Assembly: GCA_947500545.1 (NCBI GenBank)
Contig: CANMSO010000004.1
Location: 1 to 64,000 of the forward strand
DNA length: 64,000 bases
Direction of reading: 5' to 3'
Origin: an uncultured Aquimarina sp.
GTDB taxonomy: Bacteria > Bacteroidota > Bacteroidia > Flavobacteriales > Flavobacteriaceae
Shown here: piece by piece, positions 47,858-57,438 of the stretch
How the letters are laid out: every line of letters starts with the position of its first letter
Numbering within the stretch: position 1 is the stretch's first letter
Notes under the pieces: model-generated
The model's input: only the letters and a program-made list of their open reading frames with translations
Told to the model about the DNA's origin: nothing
Databases searched by the model: none
Position numbers and translations under genes: made by a program

Positions 47858-49615
47858 ATGAAGGATGTAATTGCTAATACAATAGAGATACAAGGAAAAA
47901 CCGGTGAGTTTGATGTCTCTATAAATTTAAAATCTGAAAATGACGGAGTTTTGATCTATAAGGTTGATTTTACTGCAGGTACGGATTTTGATCCACATCC
48001 AATAACTTTGCGATGGAAAATACCTGCGATCAACGTAAAAGGAGTCTGGAAACCAACAACAGACTTTGCAAAAAGGATTATGGATGATTGGGAGTTAGAT
48101 CATATGGAGTCTAGAATTTCAGTTGACTCACCTATAATTTCTCTTTTTGATCATAACGACATAAATGTAATCACCTTTGCATGTTCTGATGTTATTAACA
48201 CTACAGAACTCAATGCCTTATATAGGGAAGAGGATAATTGTATCTACTGTCATATTTCTTTTTTTATAGAAAGACATCATAAAATTAATAACTACACCAC
48301 ACAAATACGTATAGATCAAAAAAATCAACACTTTTCTAAATCCATAAAAGATATTAGTTCCTGGTGGAGTGATTTTGAAAATTTAAAACCGATTAGAACT
48401 CCAGATCTTGCAAAAGTACCAGTATATTCTACCTGGTATCAATTTCATCAAAAATTAGACACAAGTGAACTTATTGAGGAGTGCAATATAGCTTCAGAAT
48501 TGGGTTATGAATTAATTATTCTTGATGATGGGTGGCAAACTATTGATGAAAACAGAGGGTATGATTTCACAGGAGATTGGCAACCCGAAAGAATCCCTGA
48601 AATGAAAAACTTTGTAGCTTCCGTTCATCAAACAGGAATGAAATTAGCATTATGGTACTCTGTACCATTTTGCGGCAAAAAATCCCAGGCTTATAGAAAA
48701 TTTAATGGCAAATTTCTTACCGAGAAACATCGTTGGGCACCAGTATTTGACCCTAGATATCCCGAAGTAAGAGAACACCTAATAAACCTATATGTAAACG
48801 CATTAAATAAATGGGATATCGATGGATTTAAACTTGATTTTATTGACGAATTTAAAGTATACCCAGATACAATATTAACCAAAGAAAATGGAAGAGATTT
48901 TTCATCTGTGAACCTTGCTGTTGATCGCTTAATGACAGATATCATGAAATCTCTGCTCGCCATTAATCCAGAAATAGTAATAGAATTCAGGCAGAAATAC
49001 ACTGGTCCGGCAATGCGTAAATACGGTAATATGTTTAGAGCATTTGACTGCCCGGGAGATTCTGTAATGAATCGTGTTCGTATTACAGATATCAAAATGC
49101 TATGCGCAGAAACAGCCGTTCATAGTGATATGTTTACTTATCATCAAGATGAGCCTTTGGAAATCAAAGCATTACAAATAGTCAACACTTTATTTGGTGT
49201 ACCTCAACTTTCAATATTGCTTCAAAAAGCAACAGAAAAGGAACTATCAATGATTCGTTTCTACACTCAATATTGGAGGGCGAATTCCAGTGTTTTTTTA
49301 AATGGAACATTTGAGCCTAGCAGGCCTTTAGCAAATTATCCTATACTCAAATCTTGTTCCGAAGAATTAACAATAATTGGACTATACGATAACTATGTAA
49401 TTCAGTTTGAAGAAAAATCAAATCAAATAGATATCATTAATGGACAAATTACTACTGATATTGTATTGAGTAGTACAAAAAATTATGGTTCATATCAATG
49501 TGTGATATACAACTGTGAAGGAGAAAAAATCAAAGAATATGATGTAATGATTCTAATTGGGGTAGTGCAAATAAAGGCACCTATTTGTGGATTAGTACAA
49601 TTAAAAAAACTTTAA
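47858..49615 (+). CDS. Alpha-galactosidase (clan GH-D, GH36-like)
   Basis: 585 residues. The catalytic barrel has VYSTWYQFHQKLD, LGYELIILDDGWQT, the nucleophile motif WDIDGFKLDFIDEF (Asp of KLD) and FRAFDCPGDSVMNR containing the acid/base Asp. An N-terminal beta-sandwich (1-185) precedes it, as in GH36. There is no signal peptide, so it should act in the cytoplasm on imported alpha-galactosides such as melibiose-type sugars. It lies 34 bp after the UnbV gene and 10 bp before the symporter. Confidence 0.87.
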   Translation: MKDVIANTIEIQGKTGEFDVSINLKSENDGVLIYKVDFTAGTDFDPHPITLRWKIPAINVKGVWKPTTDFAKRIMDDWELDHMESRISVDSPIISLFDHNDINVITFACSDVINTTELNALYREEDNCIYCHISFFIERHHKINNYTTQIRIDQKNQHFSKSIKDISSWWSDFENLKPIRTPDLAKVPVYSTWYQFHQKLDTSELIEECNIASELGYELIILDDGWQTIDENRGYDFTGDWQPERIPEMKNFVASVHQTGMKLALWYSVPFCGKKSQAYRKFNGKFLTEKHRWAPVFDPRYPEVREHLINLYVNALNKWDIDGFKLDFIDEFKVYPDTILTKENGRDFSSVNLAVDRLMTDIMKSLLAINPEIVIEFRQKYTGPAMRKYGNMFRAFDCPGDSVMNRVRITDIKMLCAETAVHSDMFTYHQDEPLEIKALQIVNTLFGVPQLSILLQKATEKELSMIRFYTQYWRANSSVFLNGTFEPSRPLANYPILKSCSEELTIIGLYDNYVIQFEEKSNQIDIINGQITTDIVLSSTKNYGSYQCVIYNCEGEKIKEYDVMILIGVVQIKAPICGLVQLKKL

Positions 49616-49625
49616 TAACTAAAGT

Positions 49626-51194
49626 ATGGGACATGAAATTAGCACTATAGATATTGGTGTAATAGCATTTTACTTTATAGCTGTTATGGCAATAGGGTTA
49701 TATGTGGCCAGGGGAACAAAAACGGGAGAAGATCTATTTCTTGGCGGAAGGTCTTTTGGCTGGGGGTTGATAGGTTTGTCTCTTTTTGCTTCAAATATAT
49801 CGACTTCAACAATAATTGGTCTATCGGGGGCTGCATATAGCTCTGGAATAGTCCAATCTGTGTACGAATGGATGACCGGAATTCCTCTAATTATTGCGGC
49901 ACTAATATTTATTCCGCTCTACCTAAAGTCAAGAATAACTACTATACCCGAGTTCCTCGAACTTCGTTTTGATAGAAGATCTCGTACTTTCTTTTCAGCA
50001 ATAACAATATTTACAAGTATAGTTGTTGATACAGCAGGAGGACTATATGCCGGTGCCATCGTATTGCAAGCATTTTTCCCAAATCTTATCATATGGCAAA
50101 CCTGTTTGGTTTTGGCTGTTTTTGCAGGTTTATATACGGCTTTTGGTGGACTAAAAGCTGTTGTTTATACAGATGCTATCCAAGCAATAATTCTAATCTT
50201 TGGATGTTCAATCCTGTCTTATATGTTATTCGCAAAACTGGACTTCTCCTGGGAAAAAGTTTTAGCGGCAGCGCCAGACGGTCATTTATCCATTATCAGA
50301 CCAGCAGATGATAAGTCCCTACCTTGGCCAGGCTTAATTATGGCCGTACCTATTTTGGGGTTCTGGTATTGGACAACCAATCAATATATCGTACAACGAA
50401 TTCTTGGAGCCAAAGACATTCAAAACGCCAGATGGGGAGTCATTTTAGCCAGTTTTCTAAAGATTATTCCACTTTTTATCATGGTAATTCCCGGTACTAT
50501 GGCAATCGGTCTTTTTCCTGGTTTAGAAAATCCGGACCAAGTATTTCCAACTACTGTAGTAAATGTATTGCCTGTAGGATTAGTAGGTTTAGTACTTGCC
50601 GGATTGATCTCGGCCATTATGTCTAGTGTAGACTCCACCTTAAATTCTGCCTCAACTTTGGTAGTTATCGATTTTATAAAAGCAAAGAAACCAGACCTTA
50701 CCGAAAAGGAAATTGTAAAGTATGGTAGAATCACAACGGTTATATTAATGATTGTAGCGGCGGTCTGGGCACCGTTGATTGTTAATTTTGGTGGAATTTG
50801 GGTATACCTTCAACAAATGTTCTCAATAATTGTTCCTCCAATTGCTGTTCTCTTTTTGGTTGGTGTCTTTTATAAAAGGGGCAACGGAAATGGTGCTTTT
50901 TGGACATTGATTTTGGGTACAATAGGAGGTGCATTTTTATTTATCCTCGGTCAAATTGATATTTGGCCATTACACTACACCTATAATGTAGGAATCATGA
51001 TTATAATAAGTACTATTTTATTTATTGTAATAAGTAATCTTAGTCCTGCTCCCGATCCTGAGCAAATCAAAGCGTACACCTTCAGGAAAGAACTAATGAA
51101 TAATGAAAGTAAAATGATTTGGTATAAGGATTATAGATACCATATTGTAATTCTACTCGTAGTTATTGGGTTTCTTATGATAGAATTTTGGTAG
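49626..51194 (+). CDS. Sodium/solute symporter (SSS/SGLT family)
   Basis: 522 residues with about 14 membrane helices. SSS motifs include GEDLFLGGRSFGWGLIGLSLFASNIS, the TTNQYIVQRILGAKDIQNARWG stretch and GLISAIMSSVDSTLNSASTLVVIDF. It probably imports galactose or alpha-galactosides with Na+ across the inner membrane, given the alpha-galactosidase 10 bp upstream and galE downstream. It supplies the cytoplasmic enzyme with intact sugar. Confidence 0.93.
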   Translation: MGHEISTIDIGVIAFYFIAVMAIGLYVARGTKTGEDLFLGGRSFGWGLIGLSLFASNISTSTIIGLSGAAYSSGIVQSVYEWMTGIPLIIAALIFIPLYLKSRITTIPEFLELRFDRRSRTFFSAITIFTSIVVDTAGGLYAGAIVLQAFFPNLIIWQTCLVLAVFAGLYTAFGGLKAVVYTDAIQAIILIFGCSILSYMLFAKLDFSWEKVLAAAPDGHLSIIRPADDKSLPWPGLIMAVPILGFWYWTTNQYIVQRILGAKDIQNARWGVILASFLKIIPLFIMVIPGTMAIGLFPGLENPDQVFPTTVVNVLPVGLVGLVLAGLISAIMSSVDSTLNSASTLVVIDFIKAKKPDLTEKEIVKYGRITTVILMIVAAVWAPLIVNFGGIWVYLQQMFSIIVPPIAVLFLVGVFYKRGNGNGAFWTLILGTIGGAFLFILGQIDIWPLHYTYNVGIMIIISTILFIVISNLSPAPDPEQIKAYTFRKELMNNESKMIWYKDYRYHIVILLVVIGFLMIEFW

Positions 51195-51308
51195 TCGTTT
51201 TTAAGACAAGTCTTTTATCTGATAACTTTCTAGTTATATATCAATTGCATAAATTTGCTAATCTTATTTATTAAGGATTTCAATTGCTTAATCTAGAAAA
51301 CAAAAACA

Positions 51309-52325
51309 ATGAAAATACTAGTAACTGGTGGATTAGGATTTATAGGCTCTCATACCGTCGTAGAATTGCAAAACAAAGGCTATGAGGTTATTATAGTTGA
51401 CAATTGCTCGAATTCGTCTCCAAACGTAATCAATGGCATCGTAGCAATAACTGGAAAGAAACCACTTTTTGAGCAATTTGACCTTAGAGAAAAAGATAAG
51501 GTTCAAGATTTTTTCAAACGCCATAACGATATTGAAGGTGTTATTCATTTTGCAGCATCAAAAGCTGTGGGAGAAAGTGTAGAAAACCCTTTGTTATATT
51601 ATGAAAACAATTTATCTACTTTAGTATACATTTTACAACAACTTGCAGATAAAGCTTCATCTAGTTTTATTTTTAGTTCTTCTTGTACTGTATATGGACA
51701 GGCAGATGAATTACCTATTACTGAAAATGCTCCTGTAAAAGTAGCAGAATCCCCTTATGGAAACACAAAACAGATTGGCGAAGAAATTATTAGAGACACC
51801 TGTAAAGTGACTCCTAATCTGAACGCGATCGCTCTTAGATATTTTAACCCAACAGGAGCTCATCCTTCTGCTGAAATTGGTGAATTGCCCATTGGTGTAC
51901 CTCAAAATCTTATCCCTTTTATTACGCAAACTGCAATCGGATTAAGAGAACAGTTATCTGTTTTTGGTGATGATTACCCAACATCAGATGGTACATGTAT
52001 TAGAGATTATATTCATGTCGTGGATTTGGCGAAAGCACATGTTGTGGCTTTGCAACGATTGCTAACAAATAAAAATACTACCAATTACGAAGTATTTAAT
52101 GTTGGAACCGGAACCGGAAGTACGGTTATGGAAGTAATACAATCTTTTGAAAAAGTCTCTGACCAAAAATTAAATTATAAAATAGTAGGAAGAAGAGAAG
52201 GTGATATTACCGCTGCCTATGCAGATACCACTAAGGCTAATAATGAATTAGGATGGGAAGCAAAAAGTGGCCTAGATGATTCGCTTAGCTCAGCCTGGAA
52301 ATGGGAACAGAAGATTAGAAACTAG
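51309..52325 (+). CDS. galE: UDP-glucose 4-epimerase
   Basis: 338 residues, normal length. The NAD-binding motif VTGGLGFIGSHTVVEL, the Ser of FSSSCTVYG and the catalytic YGNTK (YxxxK) are present, with FNPTGAHPSAEIGE. It interconverts UDP-galactose and UDP-glucose, completing the Leloir pathway with GalK and GalT at the other end of the locus. It follows the symporter by 115 bp, so it may have its own promoter; a terminator follows. Confidence 0.97.
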   Translation: MKILVTGGLGFIGSHTVVELQNKGYEVIIVDNCSNSSPNVINGIVAITGKKPLFEQFDLREKDKVQDFFKRHNDIEGVIHFAASKAVGESVENPLLYYENNLSTLVYILQQLADKASSSFIFSSSCTVYGQADELPITENAPVKVAESPYGNTKQIGEEIIRDTCKVTPNLNAIALRYFNPTGAHPSAEIGELPIGVPQNLIPFITQTAIGLREQLSVFGDDYPTSDGTCIRDYIHVVDLAKAHVVALQRLLTNKNTTNYEVFNVGTGTGSTVMEVIQSFEKVSDQKLNYKIVGRREGDITAAYADTTKANNELGWEAKSGLDDSLSSAWKWEQKIRN

Positions 52326-52353
52326 AAAGAATAGAGAGTATTCTATAAAGTAA

Positions 52354-52387
52354 AAAATCCTGAAGAATATTCTTCAGGATTTTTTTA
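52354..52387. terminator. Bidirectional terminator between galE and ppiD-like gene
   Basis: AAAATCCTGAAGAA pairs with TTCTTCAGGATTTT with a 2-4-base loop and flanking T/A runs. It ends both converging transcripts. Confidence 0.9.
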
Positions 52388-52407
52388 TAATTTAAAATCT
52401 TCTATTC

Positions 52408-54528
52408 CTAGTAGAATTTAGCTCTTTTATCTTCTATTTCTGCAGCTTCTTTTAGAGCTTCAAAAACTTTAGAATTAACCAAACCTGCTTGCGATTTTGA
52501 TGCTTGTACTGCATAACTCAAATAAGTATCTAATCCACTTGCCGGAGTATTTTTGGTAACTTCTACAACATAGACACCATTAGTACCAACAATTGGTTTA
52601 GAAACATTTCCAACCGGAGTCGCAAAAGCAGCTCCTACAACCTTAGGTTCAGTACCTGCACCACTAATTGTTGGGGTTTTCATATTCAAAGCTGAAGCTA
52701 CTCTTACCGTTTGGCCTGCATTCTTAGCAATATCATCAACGGTACTACCAGAAATCTTATTTTTTAGTAAAGCAACTTTCTTTTCTTTAAGCAAGATTGG
52801 TTTCACTGTTGGACTAGCATCTTTAGCAGTCATTGTACCCTTATTTACTTTCTCAGTTAATTGTACAACGGCATATCCTTCTGCAATATCAAATCGCTTT
52901 ACAGTTCCTACTTCTGTATCTTCTTTAAATGCCCATTGTACAATAGATCTTTGACTTCCAATCCCTGGGATATTCTCGTCTAATTCTTTGATTTTATTTA
53001 CAGGACGTGTAGTTAATTGATTTTCTTTTGATACTTCAGCAAAATCTTTATCCTTTGTTGCAATTTGAAATTTAGTTGTTTCAGTAAAAATAGCATTGAT
53101 AGTTTTCTCGCTTGGCTCAATTTTTTGTGCTACTGTTGCTACTTGTACAGTTTTTTGCTGATTTTTTTGATCCTCTATACTAATAACATGATATCCAAAC
53201 TGTGTTTCAACAACTCCTATATCCCCTGTTTTACCTTCAAAACAATAGTCATTGAAAGCAGTAGTCATAGCTCCTGGCACAAAATACCCCAAATCTCCTG
53301 CTTTATCCTTATTACTATTATCAGCAGAAAATGTTGTTGCAAGAGAAGAAAGCTTACTCTTATCTCCTTTAATAATATTAAAAATACTATCTGCAAGTGT
53401 TTTTGCTTCTTCTTTAGTACGCTTTGTATCACCAGCGGTACGAAGTCCTTCCCAAGAAACTAAAATATGGCTTGCTTTAACAGAGTCTGGCATTTGTTTT
53501 TGAGCAACTACTTTAGATATTTTAATGTACCCGTTATCCTTATAAGGGCCATACACCTCTCCTACAGCCAAGTTATAAATACTATCTGCTACAGTGCTAG
53601 GTAGATCATTTTTATATTGATAACGCTCATCAAACTTTAATGCTGAGTTTTGGTTTATAAACTCCTTTACATTGTCTACGTTTCTAAATCCTTGTACAGA
53701 ATCTGAAGTCTTAGTAGCTTCTATAAACTCTACTTTATCATCTAACAATGCAGCTACCTTTACTTTGATTTCGTTTTCATCTTCTTCACTTGCTTCCTCT
53801 TTAAATACTACGTAACGTATACTACTAGAAGCATCTGCTTTATATTGCTCTGCATGTTTATCTATATACGATTGTATTTCTGCATCAGTCACAGTTACTT
53901 CTGTATCCTGTATACTTGAAAATGGAAGTTGAACATATTTTATATTAACATTATCATTTTCCATCTTGTAAGCTAGCTCACCTTCTTTTAATGTAGAACC
54001 TACACCCGCCTTAATCATGTTAAGATACGTCTCTTCTCTAGCTCCTTTGCTTATAGAAGTCTCATAATCTAACCATTGCTGATATGCTTGTGGAGAAGTT
54101 GCTTTTATATTTGCAACATATTCTTGCATTTTGGCTTTATCAAAAACTCCTGCTTCATTTTGAAAAGTAGGGTTATTAGCTAGCGATTCTGCTAATAACT
54201 GGTTTACTTGTGCTTCTCCTGCTTTAATTCCTAGTTCATCAAACTGCTCCTCAAAAACAACTTGACGCACCTCCTGGTTCCAAACATAGTTTACTGCCTG
54301 TATACTAGATCCTCCGCTACCAAAACTCCTAGAAGCTGCTTCTACTTTTCTGGCAAACTCAGTTCTATCAATATCTCTTCCATTTACCGTAGCGATCGTA
54401 TTTTCTGCTTTTTGAGAAATCGCTCCTCCATTACGAATCAAATCTGCTAGTACAAAAGAAAAAAGTGCTAGTGCAATGATCACAATTAAAAAAAAGGAAC
54501 GTTGTCTGATTTTATTTAAAACTGCCAT
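52408..54528 (-). CDS. PpiD-like periplasmic folding protein with peptidylprolyl isomerase domain
   Basis: 706 residues. One N-terminal membrane anchor (RSFFLIVIIALALFSFVLADLI) is followed by a SurA-type N-terminal region (NGRDIDRTEFARKVE...) and a parvulin domain (ASHILVSWEGLRTAGD ... AGDLGYFVPGAMTTAFNDYCFE ... QFGYHVISIED, about residues 345-455), then a second degenerate PPIase-like segment. It is held in the inner membrane and assists periplasmic or outer-membrane protein folding. It is longer than E. coli PpiD (about 620). First of a long run of minus-strand envelope genes in reverse order (last in direction of transcription). Confidence 0.9.
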   Translation of the reverse strand: MAVLNKIRQRSFFLIVIIALALFSFVLADLIRNGGAISQKAENTIATVNGRDIDRTEFARKVEAASRSFGSGGSSIQAVNYVWNQEVRQVVFEEQFDELGIKAGEAQVNQLLAESLANNPTFQNEAGVFDKAKMQEYVANIKATSPQAYQQWLDYETSISKGAREETYLNMIKAGVGSTLKEGELAYKMENDNVNIKYVQLPFSSIQDTEVTVTDAEIQSYIDKHAEQYKADASSSIRYVVFKEEASEEDENEIKVKVAALLDDKVEFIEATKTSDSVQGFRNVDNVKEFINQNSALKFDERYQYKNDLPSTVADSIYNLAVGEVYGPYKDNGYIKISKVVAQKQMPDSVKASHILVSWEGLRTAGDTKRTKEEAKTLADSIFNIIKGDKSKLSSLATTFSADNSNKDKAGDLGYFVPGAMTTAFNDYCFEGKTGDIGVVETQFGYHVISIEDQKNQQKTVQVATVAQKIEPSEKTINAIFTETTKFQIATKDKDFAEVSKENQLTTRPVNKIKELDENIPGIGSQRSIVQWAFKEDTEVGTVKRFDIAEGYAVVQLTEKVNKGTMTAKDASPTVKPILLKEKKVALLKNKISGSTVDDIAKNAGQTVRVASALNMKTPTISGAGTEPKVVGAAFATPVGNVSKPIVGTNGVYVVEVTKNTPASGLDTYLSYAVQASKSQAGLVNSKVFEALKEAAEIEDKRAKFY

Positions 54529-54669
54529 GATTTATTATAATTTATTCAAAATATAGTGGGCGAAAATACCATTTTATTGTAATAATACCAATTAAAAATA
54601 TCAAAGTCTTTTGAAGTTTTTTTTCTTTTCTTTTTTACTGAAGAATTGAACTGTTTTTAGCACTTTGTA

Positions 54670-55368
54670 TTAAGCAAAACTTAGGCTTGTTTTTTGCTTT
54701 ACAATCCCGTAAACAATTAAAAATTGTGCAATTGCATACGTAGTCATAATCCATATATTACTCAAAGGTAATGATTTATAAAACATATTAATAGCCAAAA
54801 GACTATCTGAAAGCATAAAAAACAAAGCACCCACAAAGACTAATAAATAACTTGTTTGTGAATCTCTATTAGATCTTAGGAAAGAAGTATTAGCCATGAG
54901 TAAGATTACGATCATATAGAGTATTACGGGAATTAACATTTCTTCAAGTTTATTATGCAACAAACTAAATAACCCAAAACCATACGCTCCAGTAAGTAGT
55001 GGAAAAATCCAATTTCCCAATTGTTTCTTTCTTTCTCTATTAAAAACAATAATATATACGATGTGAGCGAGTAAGAACGATGCTAACCCAGCAATAAAGA
55101 AATTCTGTGACTTATCTGTGAATAAAAGCAAAAAATCACCTAATAAAGAAAAAATCAATGCTAAATTCATTAATCGAAATACAGTTATAGAGATACTCTT
55201 TTTATTGATGAAAAGAAAAGCGATAAGAGAACCTACAATTGATGGTTTGGTAAAATTCCTGAGATTAGAATAAGATTCATGACTACTGCAAATAAGGTCG
55301 CACAAAACGATCATTATATATACAATAACAAAAATAAAGGTTTTTTGATTCGGTATATTATTGCTCAT
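54670..55368 (-). CDS. YhhN/TMEM86-family lysoplasmalogenase-like membrane protein
   Basis: 232 residues with about eight membrane helices. The YhhN family pattern is visible: KPSIVGSLIAFLFINKK, LIFSLLGDFLLLF (with the conserved GD), VGALFFMLSDSLLAINMFYK (SD) and ATYAIAQFLIVYG-type end. Family members cleave lysoplasmalogen vinyl ethers; activity here is inferred. 15 bp after the CNNM/CorC-type gene. Confidence 0.82.
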   Translation of the reverse strand: MSNNIPNQKTFIFVIVYIMIVLCDLICSSHESYSNLRNFTKPSIVGSLIAFLFINKKSISITVFRLMNLALIFSLLGDFLLLFTDKSQNFFIAGLASFLLAHIVYIIVFNRERKKQLGNWIFPLLTGAYGFGLFSLLHNKLEEMLIPVILYMIVILLMANTSFLRSNRDSQTSYLLVFVGALFFMLSDSLLAINMFYKSLPLSNIWIMTTYAIAQFLIVYGIVKQKTSLSFA

Positions 55369-55383
55369 TATTTAGAACATAAA

Positions 55384-56673
55384 TTAATCTTCAGGAATCA
55401 CATTTAATTCTACAATCTCTATTTTAGTATTTGAAGTTTCTTCAATCTTAATTCTAAAAGTGTTGATTACAACTTCATCTCCTTGCTCTGGAATTTCTTC
55501 GGTATGGTTTACAATCATCCCGCCAAGGGTTTCATAATTTTCCCCTTCTGGAAGGTTTAATTTATAGACTTCATTAATATAATCTACTTCTATTCTTGCC
55601 GAAAAACGATAATGATTTTCTTCAATCTGCTCCTCGATAAGCTCTATTGAATCATGCTCATCTTCAATCTCCCCAAAAAGCTCTTCTACAATATCTTCTA
55701 CTGTAATTATACCACTAGTCCCTCCGTATTCATCAATCACCACCGCTATGCTTTTATGTTTTTTGGTCAAAAGGTTAAGTACATCTTTAACAAACATAGT
55801 TTCAGGAACAAAAACTACAGGAAGCAATATAGATCTCAATCCTTTTGGTTTTTTAAATAGATCAAAAGAATGCACATATCCAATAATATCATCAACAGTA
55901 CCGTTATATACAATTACCTTAGATAACCCTGTATCAATAAAAAGCTTACTTACTTCTTCAATAGATTGTGATTTTTCTACTGCGACTATTTCTGTCCTGG
56001 GAACCATAACTTCTCTTGATTTCACGTCTGAAAAATCAAGTGCATTCTGAAAAATCTGAATCTCACTATCTATTTCATCATGTTCTTCAACGGTTTCCAT
56101 TTGTTCACTAATATAATCCCCTAGTTCTGTTTTACTGAAAGCAAGTTGAACCTCATCTCCATCGGTCTTAAAAAATCTTTTCAAAACAAAATCTGAAATC
56201 CAGATCACAAAAGATGAAATGGGTGAAAAAACAACGTAAAAAAAATATGCTGGAAATGAAAAAGCTTTTAATAATGTATTTGAATAAATTTGAAAAAATA
56301 CTTTTGGAAGAAATTCTGCAGTAATTAAAATCACTCCAGTAGTAATAATAGTCTGAGTCAAAAGCCCTAACTCTACAAGAAAATAATCCAACAACCAAAA
56401 ACTTGAAGGAAGAAACGAATTAAATGTACTCATCAAAACTTCGCCCATATAGAATCCATATACCACTAACGCGATATTGTTTCCCACAAGCATAGTTGCA
56501 ATAAATTTGGATGGTTTCTTAGTTAAGCGAGAGAGAATATTAGAGATAAACCCTTCTTGTTTTTTTTCAATCTCTATATGAATTTTGTTTGAAGAAACAT
56601 AAGCTATCTCCATTCCTGAAAAAAAAGCTGAAAGAAGAAGAGAAAATACAATAACAACAAGGTGTAATTCCAT
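55384..56673 (-). CDS. CNNM/CorC-family membrane protein with CBS pair (hemolysin-type)
   Basis: 429 residues. DUF21 membrane domain at the N-terminus (VVIVFSLLLSAFFSGMEIAYVSSNK; three or four helices), a CBS-domain pair (VMVPRTEIVAVEKSQSIEEV and KSIAVVIDEYGGTSGIITVEDIVEELFGEIEDEHD) and a CorC/HlyC C-terminal domain (LPEGENYETLGGMIV). Members transport or sense Mg2+ or related ions. GldE of the gliding system belongs to the same superfamily, but gldD is not adjacent and the envelope-biogenesis context differs. Confidence 0.9.
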   Translation of the reverse strand: MELHLVVIVFSLLLSAFFSGMEIAYVSSNKIHIEIEKKQEGFISNILSRLTKKPSKFIATMLVGNNIALVVYGFYMGEVLMSTFNSFLPSSFWLLDYFLVELGLLTQTIITTGVILITAEFLPKVFFQIYSNTLLKAFSFPAYFFYVVFSPISSFVIWISDFVLKRFFKTDGDEVQLAFSKTELGDYISEQMETVEEHDEIDSEIQIFQNALDFSDVKSREVMVPRTEIVAVEKSQSIEEVSKLFIDTGLSKVIVYNGTVDDIIGYVHSFDLFKKPKGLRSILLPVVFVPETMFVKDVLNLLTKKHKSIAVVIDEYGGTSGIITVEDIVEELFGEIEDEHDSIELIEEQIEENHYRFSARIEVDYINEVYKLNLPEGENYETLGGMIVNHTEEIPEQGDEVVINTFRIKIEETSNTKIEIVELNVIPED

Positions 56674-56676
56674 GAA

Positions 56677-56871
56677 TTAGTCTTTGTTATTTGCTTCAAA
56701 TTTTTTTCTGAAGTTTCTTTTAAAGAAAAACATGAAAATAGCAGCTACTGCAAAAAAAAGATAAAGAAAACTTCTTCCGCCTTCTTGCCCCCATTCTACA
56801 TATGTTTGATATAGAAAAAAACACATGATAGCCAGATAGGCATATTCAAAAAATTTAAACGCTTTCATCAT
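56677..56871 (-). CDS. Small two-helix membrane protein
   Basis: 64 residues with two membrane helices (FEYAYLAIMCFFLYQTYVEW and SFLYLFFAVAAIFMFFF) and a basic C-terminal tail (KRNFRKKFEANNKD). It is tightly packed between lptC (9 bp) and the CNNM-type gene (3 bp), so it is very likely real and co-expressed. No family recognised. Confidence 0.75.
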   Translation of the reverse strand: MMKAFKFFEYAYLAIMCFFLYQTYVEWGQEGGRSFLYLFFAVAAIFMFFFKRNFRKKFEANNKD

Positions 56872-56880
56872 AGCAATTAA

Positions 56881-57438
56881 TTACTCATCGATGAACATAA
56901 CTCCATCATTAATTCGTGAATTCAAGATAGTAAAATCCTGATTAGCATCAAAACCATCAGCCTCGTTAATAGTACCGTCAGGTAAATAACTCTTATATGG
57001 TTGATCGGTAAATACCCAATTAATATTTTGATCCCAATATAGTTGTTTTGCTTGTAAATGTGTACTATCTGCTGTATGGATATCCACATTACCTCTCATA
57101 TCTATTAAACCTGTATCCTGGTAAGATATTGCGTAATCTGATTTGATTATACTTACTTTTCCTTCCTTATCTATCACATCCAACACAATGCCTTCTGGAA
57201 ACTCATGATAGCCAAAAGATTTATTGGTAAAATCCAGCACTTTTTTAGTTTTAAGCACCGCAGTAAGTCTTCCAGAATCGGTATACTTTAGGTTAACATT
57301 AAAAGCTTCTGCAATTGGAGCCTCCTCAGAAATTAGATAACCTTGGGTATTCGACACATTTGACTGGCACGAAAAAAACAATGTCACAGCAAAAGCTGTG
57401 ACAAAGTTTAATAATATATGATAGTTTTTGTTTTGCAT
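56881..57438 (-). CDS. lptC: LPS export protein LptC
   Basis: 185 residues. An N-terminal hydrophobic segment with a lipobox-like end (AVTLFFSC) is followed by a beta-jellyroll: FNVNLKYTDSGRLTAVLKTKKVLDF, YHEFPEGIVLDVIDKEGK, ADYAISYQDTGLIDMRGNVDI. LptC bridges LptBFG to LptA in LPS transport. The start overlaps the stop of the TPR gene by 1 bp. Confidence 0.88.
   Translation of the reverse strand: MQNKNYHILLNFVTAFAVTLFFSCQSNVSNTQGYLISEEAPIAEAFNVNLKYTDSGRLTAVLKTKKVLDFTNKSFGYHEFPEGIVLDVIDKEGKVSIIKSDYAISYQDTGLIDMRGNVDIHTADSTHLQAKQLYWDQNINWVFTDQPYKSYLPDGTINEADGFDANQDFTILNSRINDGVMFIDE

Noticed and set aside
55384..56673. Possible gldE
   Set aside because: GldE shares the CBS/CorC fold, but gldD is not adjacent and the neighbours are lptC and envelope genes; fold similarity alone does not support the name.
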